In this document: in pieces, positions 11,458-22,430 of the stretch
Layout: each line of letters starts with the position of its first letter
Numbering within the stretch: the first letter of the stretch is position 1
Made by a program: the position numbers and the translations under genes
Notes under the pieces: generated by a model
Told to the model about the DNA's origin: nothing
Seen by the model: only the letters and a program-made list of their open reading frames with translations
The model's database searches: none
Source of the DNA: Nocardia panacis
GTDB lineage: Bacteria > Actinomycetota > Actinomycetes > Mycobacteriales > Mycobacteriaceae
Reading direction: 5' to 3'
Length of the DNA: 64,000 bases
NCBI RefSeq assembly: GCF_003598715.1
Contig: NZ_QZFU01000016.1
Span: 186,001-250,000, forward strand

Positions 11458-12504
11458 ATGTTCGTCGCACTTCGAGATCTGCGGGCCGCGCGTGGCCGCT
11501 TCCTGCTCATCGGGCTGGTCGTCACGCTGGTGGCGCTGCTGGTCAGCTTTCTCAGCGGCCTCACCGCCGGACTCGCCCATCAGAACATCTCCGCCATCGA
11601 CGGGATTCGCGCCGACGCGATCGTCTTCGCCGAATCCGGATCGAAACCGTCCTTCGACACCTCCGCGCTGACCGACGAACAGGTCGAGCAGTGGCGCGGT
11701 GGGAATGGTTCGGTGGCTCCGCTCGGCATCAGTCACGCACAGGCGACCGGATCCGGCGCACCCGCTCAGGTGGCGTTGTTCGGCGGGCAGGGCGGAGCCT
11801 TTGGCAATCACCCGGCAATCGAACCGGGTTCGGTGGTGCTGAGCGCGGGCGCGGCCAAGGCGACCCACGCCGCGGCAGGCGACCGCGTCACCATCGACGG
11901 CCATGCGTTCACGGTCGCGGCCGTCGGCGCGGACGACTGGTACAGCCACACCCCGGTCATCTGGTCCACCCTCGATGACTGGCACATCGTGCACCCGCGC
12001 GGCGGCGCGGCCACCGTCCTGGCGGTCTCGGATGTCCCGAATATGGCCGCCCGCAATACTTCCGCGCACACCACGACGACCACCGTCGCCGGATCGCTGT
12101 CCGCTTTGAGCGCCTATCAAGCCGAAAACGGTTCCCTCACTTTGATGACCGTTCTGCTGTTCGCCATTTCCGCGCTGGTCATCGGCGCTTTCTTCACGGT
12201 GTGGACGGTGCAGCGCCAACCCGATATCGCCACCCTCAAGGCGCTCGGCGCGACCACGGGATCGCTCGTGCGCGATGCCCTTTCCCAAGCCGCCGTCGTT
12301 TTGACGGCGGGTGTGGCGCTCGGACTGAGCATCACCGCGACAGCGGCGGCACTCATGGGTGACGCGCTGCCCTTCGTGTTGAGTCCGGCGACCACACTGC
12401 TCCCGGCCGCCGCCTTGATCCTGCTCGGCCTGCTGGGCGCGGCCTTCGCGCTGCGCTTCCTGTTCACCACCGACCCGCTCACCGCCCTCGGCGCGAGCCG
12501 CTAG
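11458..12504 (+). CDS. FtsX/MacB-type ABC transporter permease (HrtB-like)
   Basis: The 348-residue permease has one N-terminal membrane segment (about residues 15-37), an external domain, and three membrane segments near the C-terminus, as in FtsX/HrtB permeases. The N-terminus MFVALRDLRAARGRFLLIG and the early LSGLTAGL segment recall corynebacterial HrtB haem exporters. GGAG sits before the ATG. The ATPase gene starts 21 bases downstream, and the two-component system is divergent across 130 bases. A haem-export role is inferred from this layout; other amphipathic substrates are possible. Confidence 0.85.
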   Translation: MFVALRDLRAARGRFLLIGLVVTLVALLVSFLSGLTAGLAHQNISAIDGIRADAIVFAESGSKPSFDTSALTDEQVEQWRGGNGSVAPLGISHAQATGSGAPAQVALFGGQGGAFGNHPAIEPGSVVLSAGAAKATHAAAGDRVTIDGHAFTVAAVGADDWYSHTPVIWSTLDDWHIVHPRGGAATVLAVSDVPNMAARNTSAHTTTTTVAGSLSALSAYQAENGSLTLMTVLLFAISALVIGAFFTVWTVQRQPDIATLKALGATTGSLVRDALSQAAVVLTAGVALGLSITATAAALMGDALPFVLSPATTLLPAAALILLGLLGAAFALRFLFTTDPLTALGASR

Positions 12505-12525
12505 ATCGAAACCGGGGAAATACCA

Positions 12526-13236
12526 GTGCTTTCCATCGAAGACATCACCCTCACCTACCCGGATGGCGCCGATCGTCTGACCGCCCTGGACCGAGTGGAC
12601 CTGAGGGTCGGCGCGGGTGAGATCGCCGCCATCACCGGCCCCTCCGGCTCCGGCAAGTCCAGTCTGCTGGCCGTCGCCGCCACTCTCATCCGCCCCGATT
12701 CCGGCCGCGTCGTACTCGAGACACCGGATGGCGCGGCCGATCTCACGCGACTGACGCGCCGCGAGGCGGCCGCGCTGCGGCGCACCGGTATCGGCGTCGT
12801 CTTCCAGCAACCCAATCTGATTCCGGCTCTGACCGCCCTGGAACAGTTGCAGGCCATGACCCATCTGGGCCAACGCCTGTGGACCCCGCGCGCCGAGCGG
12901 CACAAAACCCGTTCCAGGGCAGCGGATCTCCTCGACGCCGTCGGCCTCGCCGAGCACGCGCACAAGCGGCCCGCCCAGCTCTCGGGCGGTCAGCGGCAAC
13001 GCGTGAATATCGCGCGCGCCTTGATGAACAATCCGTCCCTGCTGGTCATCGATGAACCAACCAGCGCACTGGACACCGAACGCGGTTCGGCCGTCATCGA
13101 TCTCATTCTCACCATGGCCGACACCCATCGCGCCGCGACCCTCCTGGTCACGCACGACCCCTCGCACCTGCATCGCATGACCGCCGTCTACCGCATGACC
13201 GATGGCCGCCTGTCCCCCAGCCCGGTCAGGATTTAG
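12526..13236 (+). CDS. ABC transporter ATP-binding protein (HrtA/LolD-like)
   Basis: The 236-residue ATPase has Walker A GPSGSGKSS near residue 40, a Q-loop (VVFQQPNLIP), signature LSGGQRQRV, Walker B LLVIDEPTSALD and an H-loop (LVTHDPSHL). It should drive the upstream permease. The start is GTG with GGGGAAA upstream. Its stop overlaps the convergent LysR stop by four bases. Confidence 0.9.
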   Translation: MLSIEDITLTYPDGADRLTALDRVDLRVGAGEIAAITGPSGSGKSSLLAVAATLIRPDSGRVVLETPDGAADLTRLTRREAAALRRTGIGVVFQQPNLIPALTALEQLQAMTHLGQRLWTPRAERHKTRSRAADLLDAVGLAEHAHKRPAQLSGGQRQRVNIARALMNNPSLLVIDEPTSALDTERGSAVIDLILTMADTHRAATLLVTHDPSHLHRMTAVYRMTDGRLSPSPVRI

Positions 13237-14156
13237 GCGAGTCCGAGCAGCGCCGGGCGCTGCGCTACCACCTGGGCGCGAATGGCATCGACGACGGCCG
13301 CGACCTCGGGGCGGCGCAGCGTTTCGGTGCGGGCGACCATCCAGTAGGTGAGGCGCACGGAGACCTCGGTGGGCAGCACGCGCACGAGATCGGCGTGGCG
13401 ATCGGCCATGAAACACGGCAGCAGGCCCAAGCCCGCAGCCGCGCGGGTGGCCTCGACATGGACGAAAACATTGGTGGAGGTGACGGATTCGCGCATGGCG
13501 GGCGCGAAGGTGCGGGCGAGATCCAAATCGTCGACCTGGAGCATGGAGTCGATGAAGTAAACCAGCGAGTGATCGATCAGGTCGCCCCGATCGCGCGGAG
13601 CGCCGTGCGTGCGCAGGTATTCGACAGAGCCGTAGAGCCCCAAGCAGTAGTCCCCGAGTCGAATCGCCTTGGCGCGGTGCACCTGTGGTTCGCCGACCAT
13701 GACCTCCAGGTCGAGTCCGGTCCGCTGCTGGGAGACGCGGCGGGTGACGGCGACGATCTCCACCGCTACCTCGGGATGATGCCGCTGCACCTGCGCGGCG
13801 GCCGGCGCGGCGATGTAGGCGCAGAAACCGTCGGTGGCCGAGATCCGGACGACGCCCCGCAGCACCTGATGCTCGCAACCACCGAGCGATCCGAGGGCCG
13901 CCTCCACCGCCTCGGCCGCGACCAGCGCCGAATGCCCGAGTTCGGTGAGTTCCCAGCCGCCGCCGACCCTGGTGAGCACCCGTCCGCCGAGCGCCTCCTC
14001 CAGCGCGGCCACCCGGCGCGAGATGGTGGTGTGGTTGATGCCGAGTTCGGCTGCGGCGGTGACGAATCGGCCGGTGCGGCCGACGGCGAGCAGGACGAGC
14101 AGATCGTCCGCGTTCGGTCGGCGCGGCGACCCCCGCGACGATCCCGAAGACACCAT
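13233..14156 (-). CDS. LysR-family transcriptional regulator
   Basis: The N-terminal winged HTH (about residues 10-70) carries AVGRTGRFVTAAAELGI and TTISRRVAALEEALG, typical of LysR. A periplasmic-binding-like effector domain follows, for 307 residues in all. I chose the ATG at 14156 because residues further upstream do not fit the family and would overlap the control region. It is divergent from the MHS transporter and bdhA, with a textbook T-N11-A palindrome between them, so it probably senses 3-hydroxybutyrate or a related acid and controls that pair. Confidence 0.88.
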   Translation of the reverse strand: MVSSGSSRGSPRRPNADDLLVLLAVGRTGRFVTAAAELGINHTTISRRVAALEEALGGRVLTRVGGGWELTELGHSALVAAEAVEAALGSLGGCEHQVLRGVVRISATDGFCAYIAAPAAAQVQRHHPEVAVEIVAVTRRVSQQRTGLDLEVMVGEPQVHRAKAIRLGDYCLGLYGSVEYLRTHGAPRDRGDLIDHSLVYFIDSMLQVDDLDLARTFAPAMRESVTSTNVFVHVEATRAAAGLGLLPCFMADRHADLVRVLPTEVSVRLTYWMVARTETLRRPEVAAVVDAIRAQVVAQRPALLGLA

Positions 14157-14168
14157 GTGTGCATTATT

Positions 14169-14214
14169 GCAGATGCCTCGTGCGAATCTGCCTCTTGCGG
14201 CAAAGAGAATCTGC
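14169..14214. promoter_or_regulatory. LysR binding site (GCAGAT-N11-ATCTGC) with an extra half-site
   Basis: GCAGAT at 14169-14174 and ATCTGC at 14186-14191 are perfect inverted arms separated by 11 bases, giving the T-N11-A form of LysR recognition sites. A further ATCTGC at 14209-14214 repeats the right arm 23 bases on, as expected of an activation subsite. It lies in the 141-base gap between the LysR gene and the transporter. Confidence 0.65.
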
Positions 14215-14297
14215 ACGAATACTCTTTCCAACCACGATTCTGTGGGGGCCATCACATTTGATGTCCGTTGTGGCCCGGATCATGAAGGAGTAGTTCG

Positions 14298-15665
14298 ATG
14301 AGCGTGCGAGATACCTTCGCGCCCACCAATTTACGAAGAGTGGTCGCGGCTTCCATGGCGGGCACGGTCGTCGAATGGTACGAGTTCTTCCTGTACGGCA
14401 CGGCGGCGACGCTGGTGTTCAACAAGGTCTTCTTCAAATCCGGCGGCAGCGAACTCGACGGCATCCTGGCCGCGTTCATCACCTACGCGGTGGGTTTCGC
14501 GGCCCGCCCGCTGGGCGGTGTGGTCTTCGGCCACTACGGCGACAAGTACGGTCGCAAGAAGCTGCTCCAGTTCAGCCTGGTCCTGGTGGGCGCCTCCACC
14601 TTCCTGATGGGCTGTCTGCCCACCTACGGCCAGGTCGGCTACCTGGCCCCGACCCTGCTGGTGATCCTGCGCTTCGTCCAGGGTTTCGCGGTCGGCGGCG
14701 AGTGGGGCGGCGCGGTGCTGCTGGTGGCCGAGCATTCTCCCAGTCGCAGTCGCGGATTCTGGGCGAGCTGGCCGCAGGCGGGTGTGCCGATGGGCAATCT
14801 GCTCGCCACCATCGTGCTGCTCACCCTGACCACCACCCAATCCGACGCGGCCTTCCTGTCCTGGGGCTGGCGGGTGGCCTTCTGGCTCTCGGCGGTGGTC
14901 GTGCTGATCGGCTACTACATTCGCACCAAGATCAGCGACGCGCCCATCTTCAAGCAGGCCCAGCAGGAGGCCGAGCAACTGAAGAAGACCTCGCTCAGCG
15001 TGGTCGAGGTGCTCAAGCGTTATCCCCGTGGCGTTTTCACCGCGATGGGCCTGCGTTTCGGCGAGAATGTCGTGTACTACCTGGTGGTCACCTTCTCCAT
15101 CACCTACCTCAAGACGCAGGTGCACGCCGACACCAAGAACATCCTGTGGTGGCTGTTGATCGCGCACGCGGTGCACTTCGGCGCGGTGCCGCTGGCCGGG
15201 CGCTTGAGCGACCGATTCGGTAGGCGTCCCGTCTATTTCGTCGGCGCGCTCGCGGCGGGCACCTGGGGTTTCTTCGCCTTCCCGATGATGGACAGCCGCA
15301 ACTACGTCTTGATCATCGGCGCGATCATCATCGGTCTGATCTTCCACGCCCTCATGTACGCCGGTCAGCCCGCGCTCATGGCGGAGATGTTCCCGACCAG
15401 GATGCGGTATTCCGGTGTCTCCCTGGGCTATCAGGTGACCTCGATCGTGGCGGGTTCGCTCGCGCCGATCATCGCCGTGCGACTGCTCGAGGATTACAGG
15501 TCCTCGGTCCCGATCGCCTGGTACCTCGCCGCCTCCGCCTTCATCACCCTGATCGCGGTGGTCGCCGCCAAGGAGACGAAGGGTATCGCGCTCGAGGATA
15601 TCGACCGCGCGGACGCCGCGTACACCGAGAACCTTCCCGCCGGCGCGGCAGCGGTCGCCAAATGA
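14298..15665 (+). CDS. MHS-family MFS transporter (organic acid:H+ symporter)
   Basis: The 455-residue protein has 12 predicted membrane segments. Its N-terminus, ASMAGTVVEWYEFFLYGTAA, is the hallmark of the metabolite:H+ symporter group (ProP, ShiA, KgtP). The loop 2-3 motif is GHYGDKYGRKK, and GRLSDRFGRRP marks the second half. GGAG precedes the ATG. The stop overlaps the bdhA start in ATGA, so the two are coupled. Context suggests import of 3-hydroxybutyrate or acetoacetate; the substrate is inferred. Confidence 0.88.
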   Translation: MSVRDTFAPTNLRRVVAASMAGTVVEWYEFFLYGTAATLVFNKVFFKSGGSELDGILAAFITYAVGFAARPLGGVVFGHYGDKYGRKKLLQFSLVLVGASTFLMGCLPTYGQVGYLAPTLLVILRFVQGFAVGGEWGGAVLLVAEHSPSRSRGFWASWPQAGVPMGNLLATIVLLTLTTTQSDAAFLSWGWRVAFWLSAVVVLIGYYIRTKISDAPIFKQAQQEAEQLKKTSLSVVEVLKRYPRGVFTAMGLRFGENVVYYLVVTFSITYLKTQVHADTKNILWWLLIAHAVHFGAVPLAGRLSDRFGRRPVYFVGALAAGTWGFFAFPMMDSRNYVLIIGAIIIGLIFHALMYAGQPALMAEMFPTRMRYSGVSLGYQVTSIVAGSLAPIIAVRLLEDYRSSVPIAWYLAASAFITLIAVVAAKETKGIALEDIDRADAAYTENLPAGAAAVAK

Positions 15666-16408
15666 CCGACCTATCGGGCCGCAGCGCCTTGGTCACCGGC
15701 GGCGCCAGTGGTATCGGCGCCGCCTGCGCCAAGGCGTTGGCGGCGCGCGGGGCCACCGTCACCATCGCCGATGTGGACGACATCGGGGCCAAGCGCCTGG
15801 CCAAGGAGCTGGACGGAAAGGCTTGGGCGGTAGATCTTCTCGAGGTCGAGGCCCTGGAATCGCTGAGCCTCGAAGTGGATATCCTGGTCAATAACGCCGG
15901 GGTGCAGCGCATCGATCCCATTCAGGATTTCCCGCCCGAGCAGTTCCGCCGGATCCAGACCCTGATGGTGGAGGCGCCGTTCCTGCTCACCCGCGCCGCG
16001 CTGCCGCACATGTACGCGCGGGGCTACGGTCGGATCATCAATATCTCGTCGGTGCACGGACTTCGGGCCTCGCCGTACAAGGTCGCCTATGTCACCGCCA
16101 AACATGCCCTGGAGGGTTTGTCCAAGGTGACGGCGCTGGAGGGCGGTCCGCACGGTGTCACCAGCAACTGCGTCAATCCCGGCTATGTGCGAACCCCCTT
16201 GGTGGATAAGCAGATCGCCGATCAGGCTCGCACGCACGGCATTCCGGAGCAGGAGGTGCTGACCCGAATCCTGTTGACCGAGAGCGCGATCAAACGTCTG
16301 GTCGAACCGGAGGAGGTGGCCGCGCTGGTGAGTTGGCTCACCGCGCCCGAGGCGGGCATGGTGACGGGCGCCTCGTACACCATGGACGGCGGCTGGAGTG
16401 CTCGCTAG
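15662..16408 (+). CDS. bdhA: 3-Hydroxybutyrate dehydrogenase (SDR family)
   Basis: The 248-residue classical SDR has the nucleotide motif TGGASGIG (13-20), NNAG (77-80), catalytic Ser130, Tyr143 and Lys147 (YVTAK), and a C-terminus ending GASYTMDGGWSAR. The HGLRASPYKVAYVTAKH segment and LLTESAIKRLVEP are typical of 3-hydroxybutyrate dehydrogenases. It should interconvert 3-hydroxybutyrate and acetoacetate with NAD. It is coupled to the MHS transporter upstream, and an acetoacetyl-CoA synthetase is 7 kb away on the same strand. Confidence 0.85.
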   Translation: MTDLSGRSALVTGGASGIGAACAKALAARGATVTIADVDDIGAKRLAKELDGKAWAVDLLEVEALESLSLEVDILVNNAGVQRIDPIQDFPPEQFRRIQTLMVEAPFLLTRAALPHMYARGYGRIINISSVHGLRASPYKVAYVTAKHALEGLSKVTALEGGPHGVTSNCVNPGYVRTPLVDKQIADQARTHGIPEQEVLTRILLTESAIKRLVEPEEVAALVSWLTAPEAGMVTGASYTMDGGWSAR

Positions 16409-16998
16409 GCGAGCGCCGCGACCGCCATCTCCCGCAGCACGGGTCGCGCCTTGGCCGCCACCCCCGCCGAGGCGCTGTGGGGTGTCGAGTTGAGCAGACC
16501 GAAGGCGGCGTGGGCGCGCACCCGCGCCGCCTCCTCGGGCAGCTCCGAATGGACCTCGCGCAGCACCCCCACCCACACCTCGACGTATTCGCGCTGGGTG
16601 CGCCGGATCTCCCGGCGGGCGGGGGCAGGCACATTGTCCAGGTCGCGGTCCTGGATTCGGATGAGTTCGGGTTCGCCGAAGGCGAAGTCCAGGTGGAAGT
16701 CGATGAGTCCGGTCAGCACCTGCTCGGGCGTATCCCGCTGCGCCACCACGGCCCTGCCGCCGTCGAGCAGTCGGCGACTGACCCCGACCAGCAGTTCGAC
16801 CAGCAGCGCCTCCTTGTTCGGGAAGTGCCGGTAGACCGCGGGGCCGCTGATCCCGGCGGCGGCGCCGAGGTCGTCCAAGCGCATGCCGAGGTATCCGCGT
16901 TCCGCGATGAGCCGGGCGCCCGCCGCGAGCAATTGTCTGCGGCGCTCGGCCTTCATCTGTTCGCGCCGGGTGGTCGCGGCCGGTTCGATCCTGGTCAC
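16405..16998 (-). CDS. TetR-family regulator of the leucine-catabolic operon
   Basis: The 197-residue protein has a TetR HTH at about residues 15-70 (RLDDLGAAAGISGPAVYRHFPNK quoted in part: GISGPAVYRHFPNK). It is divergent from accD1 across 170 bases, matching the Rv2506 position beside Rv2502c-Rv2498c in M. tuberculosis. It probably represses both genes until a branched-chain acyl-CoA accumulates. Its stop overlaps the bdhA stop by four bases. Confidence 0.85.
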   Translation of the reverse strand: MTRIEPAATTRREQMKAERRRQLLAAGARLIAERGYLGMRLDDLGAAAGISGPAVYRHFPNKEALLVELLVGVSRRLLDGGRAVVAQRDTPEQVLTGLIDFHLDFAFGEPELIRIQDRDLDNVPAPARREIRRTQREYVEVWVGVLREVHSELPEEAARVRAHAAFGLLNSTPHSASAGVAAKARPVLREMAVAALA

Positions 16999-17057
16999 CG
17001 CCGTTCCTCTCCGTGTCCTGGATGTCCGTGTCCTCGATATCCTGGCGTTCTGGACAT

Positions 17058-17107
17058 CTCAGTTAGTCAAGGTTAACCTGGATTCCAGTTATCGGCCACT
17101 AACTGAG
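17058..17107. promoter_or_regulatory. Nested palindromes between TetR and accD1, likely operator
   Basis: CTCAGTTAGT (17058-17067) and ACTAACTGAG (17098-17107) are perfect inverted arms 30 bases apart. Between them lie AGGTTAACCT (17070-17079) and CTGGATTCCAG (17078-17088), both perfect palindromes. The half-site CAGTTA occurs three times, once inverted. This is the expected place for the TetR operator. Confidence 0.55.
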
Positions 17108-17168
17108 GGCAGCATCTCAGGCACGCACCCGAATCAGCCGCGAGGCTATCGGTGGAAAGGCAAGCGGG

Positions 17169-18752
<1,584 letters not shown>

Positions 18753-18757
18753 TCGCG

Positions 18758-20806
18758 ATGATGAACAAGAACCATCCCGTCCGCTTCGACACCGTGCTGG
18801 TCGCCAATCGCGGTGAGATCGCGGTGCGCGTCATTCGCACGCTGCGCGCCATGGGAATTCGATCGGTCGCGGTGTACAGCGACGCCGACGCGCAGGCCAG
18901 GCATGTCAGGGAGGCCGATACCGCGGTCCGCCTCGGTCCGGCCCCCGCGCGCGAAAGCTATTTGGATATCGAGAAGGTGGTGGACGCGGCGGTGCGCACC
19001 GGCGCGCAAGCCGTGCATCCCGGCTACGGATTCCTTTCCGAGAACGCCGCGTTCGCCGCCGCGCTGGCCGCCGCCGATATCGTCTTCCTCGGTCCGCCCG
19101 CGCGGGCCATCGAGGTCATGGGCGACAAGATCGCGGCCAAGACCACGGTCTCGGCCTTCGGTGTCCCGGTGGTGCCGGGTCTGGCCCGGCCCGACCTCAC
19201 CGATGCCGAGTTGATCGAGGCGGCGACCGAGGTCGGCTATCCGGTGCTGGTGAAGCCGTCGGCGGGCGGCGGCGGCAAGGGTATGCGCCGGGTCGACGAT
19301 CCGGCCGGACTGCCCGCCGCACTGGTCGGTGCCCGCCGCGAGGCGGCCTCGGCCTTCGGTGACGACACCCTGTTCCTGGAGCGTTTCGTCACCCGACCCC
19401 GGCATATCGAGGTGCAGATCCTGGCCGACGAATTCGGCACTGTGGTGCACCTGGGCGAACGCGAATGCAGTTTGCAGCGCAGGCATCAGAAGGTCATCGA
19501 GGAGGCCCCCTCACCGCTGCTCGACGCGGCGACCAGGGCCAGGATCGGCACGGCCGCCTGCGATACCGCGCGCAGCGTGAACTATGTCGGCGCGGGCACG
19601 GTGGAATTCATCGTCTCGGCCGATCGTCCGGACGAATTCTTCTTCATGGAGATGAATACCCGCCTGCAGGTGGAGCATCCGGTCACCGAACTGGTCACCG
19701 GCATCGACCTGGTGGAGTGTCAGGTGCGGGTGGCCGCCGGTCAGAAGATCGCGGTGGCCCAGGAGGATATCCGCCTGGTCGGGCATGCCGTCGAGGCGCG
19801 GGTGTACGCCGAGGATCCCGGTCGCGGCTTCCTGCCGACCGGCGGGCCGGTGCTGGCACTGTCCGAGCCGAACGGCGAAGGCGTGCGCGTGGATTCGGGC
19901 CTGGCGGTGGGCACCGTGGTCGGCAGCGACTACGACCCGATGCTGTCGAAGGTCATCGCGCACGGTCCCGACCGCGCGGCGGCGCTCGCGAAACTCGATC
20001 GGGCACTGGGCGATACGGTGCTGCTCGGGGTCACCAGCAATATCGAGTTCCTGCGCTTCCTGCTGGCCGATCCCGACGTGGCGGCGGGCAGGCTAGACAC
20101 CGGACTGCTCGATCGCCGGGTCGGCGATTTCGTCCCGGCTCCCGCAGGCACCGCCGAATTACTTGCCGCAGCGGCCCGGCAGTGGCTGCCGCGCTGGCCG
20201 AGCGCGCCCGTCGACCCGTGGCAGGTGCCCTCGGGTTGGCGACTCGGCGCACCCGCCGCCACCGCGGTCCGGTTGACGGCGGGCGAGCGCACCGAGCACG
20301 TCTACCTGACCGGCTCCCCCGACGCCGCCGTCGCCAGGGTCGGGGAAGGCGAATCCGTCACGTTCACGGCCGCTTTCACCGATTCCGGTCTGGCGCTGAC
20401 CATCGACGGCGTGCGCCGCGAATACCGGGTCGCCGTCGACGGCGAACACCTCTGGGTGGCCGGACCTTCCGGTATCGCACTGCTGCGCGAGGTCGCCGAG
20501 GCCGATGTGCGCGGCGGCGGTGAGCACATCGGCGATGCCGAGATCCACAGTCCCATGCCGGGTTCGGTGATCGCCGTCCCGGTCACGACCGGGGACGCGG
20601 TGGCCGCGGGCGATCCGATCGTGGTCGTCGAGGCCATGAAGATGGAGCATTCGCTCACCGCCCCGGTCGCCGGAACCGTCGAAATCCTGGTGGAACCGGG
20701 TGCGCAGGTGCGTCTGGACCAGGTGCTGGCCCGCATCGTCGCCGCACCCGAGGACACCGCGCCCGCGAATGCCGAAAATACCGAGCGAGAAGGAACTTCC
20801 GCATGA
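18758..20806 (+). CDS. accA1: Biotin carboxylase / biotin carboxyl carrier protein
   Basis: The 682-residue alpha subunit starts with [17 protein letters not shown] (biotin carboxylase N-domain). It continues with the ATP-grasp glycine loop [12 protein letters not shown] near residue 170, the biotin carboxylase C-domain, and a C-terminal biotinyl domain with AMKM. It carboxylates its own biotin with ATP and bicarbonate and pairs with AccD1. Two adjacent ATG codons (18758, 18761) can serve as the start. The last bases overlap fadE19 in ATGA. Confidence 0.92.
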   Translation: MMNKNHPVRFDTVLVANRGEIAVRVIRTLRAMGIRSVAVYSDADAQARHVREADTAVRLGPAPARESYLDIEKVVDAAVRTGAQAVHPGYGFLSENAAFAAALAAADIVFLGPPARAIEVMGDKIAAKTTVSAFGVPVVPGLARPDLTDAELIEAATEVGYPVLVKPSAGGGGKGMRRVDDPAGLPAALVGARREAASAFGDDTLFLERFVTRPRHIEVQILADEFGTVVHLGERECSLQRRHQKVIEEAPSPLLDAATRARIGTAACDTARSVNYVGAGTVEFIVSADRPDEFFFMEMNTRLQVEHPVTELVTGIDLVECQVRVAAGQKIAVAQEDIRLVGHAVEARVYAEDPGRGFLPTGGPVLALSEPNGEGVRVDSGLAVGTVVGSDYDPMLSKVIAHGPDRAAALAKLDRALGDTVLLGVTSNIEFLRFLLADPDVAAGRLDTGLLDRRVGDFVPAPAGTAELLAAAARQWLPRWPSAPVDPWQVPSGWRLGAPAATAVRLTAGERTEHVYLTGSPDAAVARVGEGESVTFTAAFTDSGLALTIDGVRREYRVAVDGEHLWVAGPSGIALLREVAEADVRGGGEHIGDAEIHSPMPGSVIAVPVTTGDAVAAGDPIVVVEAMKMEHSLTAPVAGTVEILVEPGAQVRLDQVLARIVAAPEDTAPANAENTEREGTSA

Positions 20807-21963
20807 CCGACTTCCTGTCCACCGGCACCCTGCCGGAGGAATACCGCGAACTGGCCCTGACCGTGCGCGATTTCGCGAACCAGGTCCTCGCGCCGGTGGC
20901 CGCCGAACACGATGCCGCGCATACCTTCCCGTACGAGGTGGTCGCGGGCATGGCCGAGATGGGCCTGTTCGGTCTGCCCTTCCCCGAGGAGTACGGCGGC
21001 ATGGGCGGCGACTATTTCGCCCTGTGCCTGGCCCTCGAGGAGCTCGGCAAGATCGACCAGAGCGTGGCCATCACCCTCGAGGCGGGCGTCTCGCTGGGCG
21101 CCATGCCCATCTACCGCTTCGGCAATGAAAAGCAGAAGCAGCAGTGGCTCCCCCTCCTGACCAGCGGGCGCAACCTCGCGGCCTTCGGCCTGACCGAACC
21201 CGGCGCGGGATCGGACGCGGGTGGCACCCGCACCACCGCCGTCACCGACGGCGGCGAGTGGATCATCAACGGGTCCAAGCAGTTCATCACCAACTCCGGC
21301 ACCGATATCACCCGCCTGGTCACCGTCACCGCGGTCACCGGCCAGACCGGCGGCAAGAAGGAGATCTCCACCATCCTGGTGCCGACCGACACTCCGGGAT
21401 TCGTCGCCGAACCGGCCTACAACAAGGTCGGCTGGAACGCCTCCGACACCCACCCGCTCAGCTTCACCGATGTGCGGGTGCCCGAGGAAAACCTGCTGGG
21501 CGAACGCGGTCGCGGCTACGCCAACTTCCTGCGCATCCTCGACGAGGGCCGCATCGCCATCGCCGCGCTCGCGGTCGGCGCGGCCCAGGGCTGTGTGGAT
21601 GCCAGCGTGCGCTACGCCAAGGAGCGCGAGGCGTTCGGACAGGTCATCGGCCGCAATCAGGCCATCGCCTTCAAGATCGCCAGGATGGAGGCGCGCGCCC
21701 ACGTCGCCCGCACCGCCTACTACGACGCCGCCGCACTCATGCTGGCGGGCAAACCGTTCAAGAAGCAGGCCTCGATCGCCAAGCTGATCGCCAGCGAGGC
21801 CGCCATGGACAATGCCCGCGACGCGACCCAGGTCTTCGGCGGCTACGGTTTCATGAACGAATACCCAGTCGCCAGGCACTACCGGGATTCCAAGATCCTG
21901 GAGATCGGCGAGGGCACGACGGAGGTGCAGCTGATGCTGATCGGACGGGAGCTCGGCCTGTGA
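20803..21963 (+). CDS. fadE19: Acyl-CoA dehydrogenase (isovaleryl-CoA dehydrogenase role)
   Basis: This 386-residue flavoprotein carries the acyl-CoA dehydrogenase signatures [16 protein letters not shown] and the C-terminal [21 protein letters not shown] glutamate in IGEGTTEVQ lies where the catalytic base of short/medium-chain enzymes sits; the alternative position used by human isovaleryl-CoA dehydrogenase is not a glutamate here (LDEGR). By operon position it should oxidise isovaleryl-CoA to 3-methylcrotonyl-CoA. It overlaps its neighbours by four bases on each side. Confidence 0.88.
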   Translation: MTDFLSTGTLPEEYRELALTVRDFANQVLAPVAAEHDAAHTFPYEVVAGMAEMGLFGLPFPEEYGGMGGDYFALCLALEELGKIDQSVAITLEAGVSLGAMPIYRFGNEKQKQQWLPLLTSGRNLAAFGLTEPGAGSDAGGTRTTAVTDGGEWIINGSKQFITNSGTDITRLVTVTAVTGQTGGKKEISTILVPTDTPGFVAEPAYNKVGWNASDTHPLSFTDVRVPEENLLGERGRGYANFLRILDEGRIAIAALAVGAAQGCVDASVRYAKEREAFGQVIGRNQAIAFKIARMEARAHVARTAYYDAAALMLAGKPFKKQASIAKLIASEAAMDNARDATQVFGGYGFMNEYPVARHYRDSKILEIGEGTTEVQLMLIGRELGL

Positions 21964-22430
21964 GGCGCGTGGTCCAGCGCGGACTGTGGTTCGAGGAGTT
22001 CGAGACCGATGTGGTCTACGAGCACCGCCCCGGCCGCACCATCACCGAGGCGGACAATGTCCTGTTCACCACGCTGACGATGAACACCCAGCCGCTGCAT
22101 CTGGATGCCGCGTTCGCCGATGCGCAGCCTCCGTTCCAGCAGCGCCTGGTCAATTCGATGTTCACCCTGTCCACGCTGGTCGGGCTGTCGGTGGCGCAGT
22201 TGACACAGGGCACCCTGGTCGCCAATCTCGGTTTCGGCGCGATGACCCTGCCCAAACCGCTGTTCCACGGCGACACCATGTACGCCGAGACGGTGGTCAC
22301 CGCGAAGCGGGAATCCAAGAGCCGTCCCGGCGAGGGCGTGGTGACCTTTGCCCACACCGCGCGCAATCAGCACGGCGATATCGTGGCGACCGCCGAGCGC
22401 AGCACCCTCGTCCTGCGGCGGCCCGCATGA
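21960..22430 (+). CDS. MaoC-like hot-dog dehydratase (Rv2499c-like)
   Basis: This 156-residue single hot-dog protein has FEEFETDVVYEHRPGRTITEAD near the N-terminus (key part GRTITEADNVLFTTLTMN) and LHLD, typical of MaoC hydratases. The GTG start at 21960 overlaps the fadE19 stop by four bases; GTG at 21969 is also possible. The operon has no crotonase-type methylglutaconyl-CoA hydratase, so this protein is the best candidate for that step. That role is inferred. Confidence 0.85.
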   Translation: MRRVVQRGLWFEEFETDVVYEHRPGRTITEADNVLFTTLTMNTQPLHLDAAFADAQPPFQQRLVNSMFTLSTLVGLSVAQLTQGTLVANLGFGAMTLPKPLFHGDTMYAETVVTAKRESKSRPGEGVVTFAHTARNQHGDIVATAERSTLVLRRPA

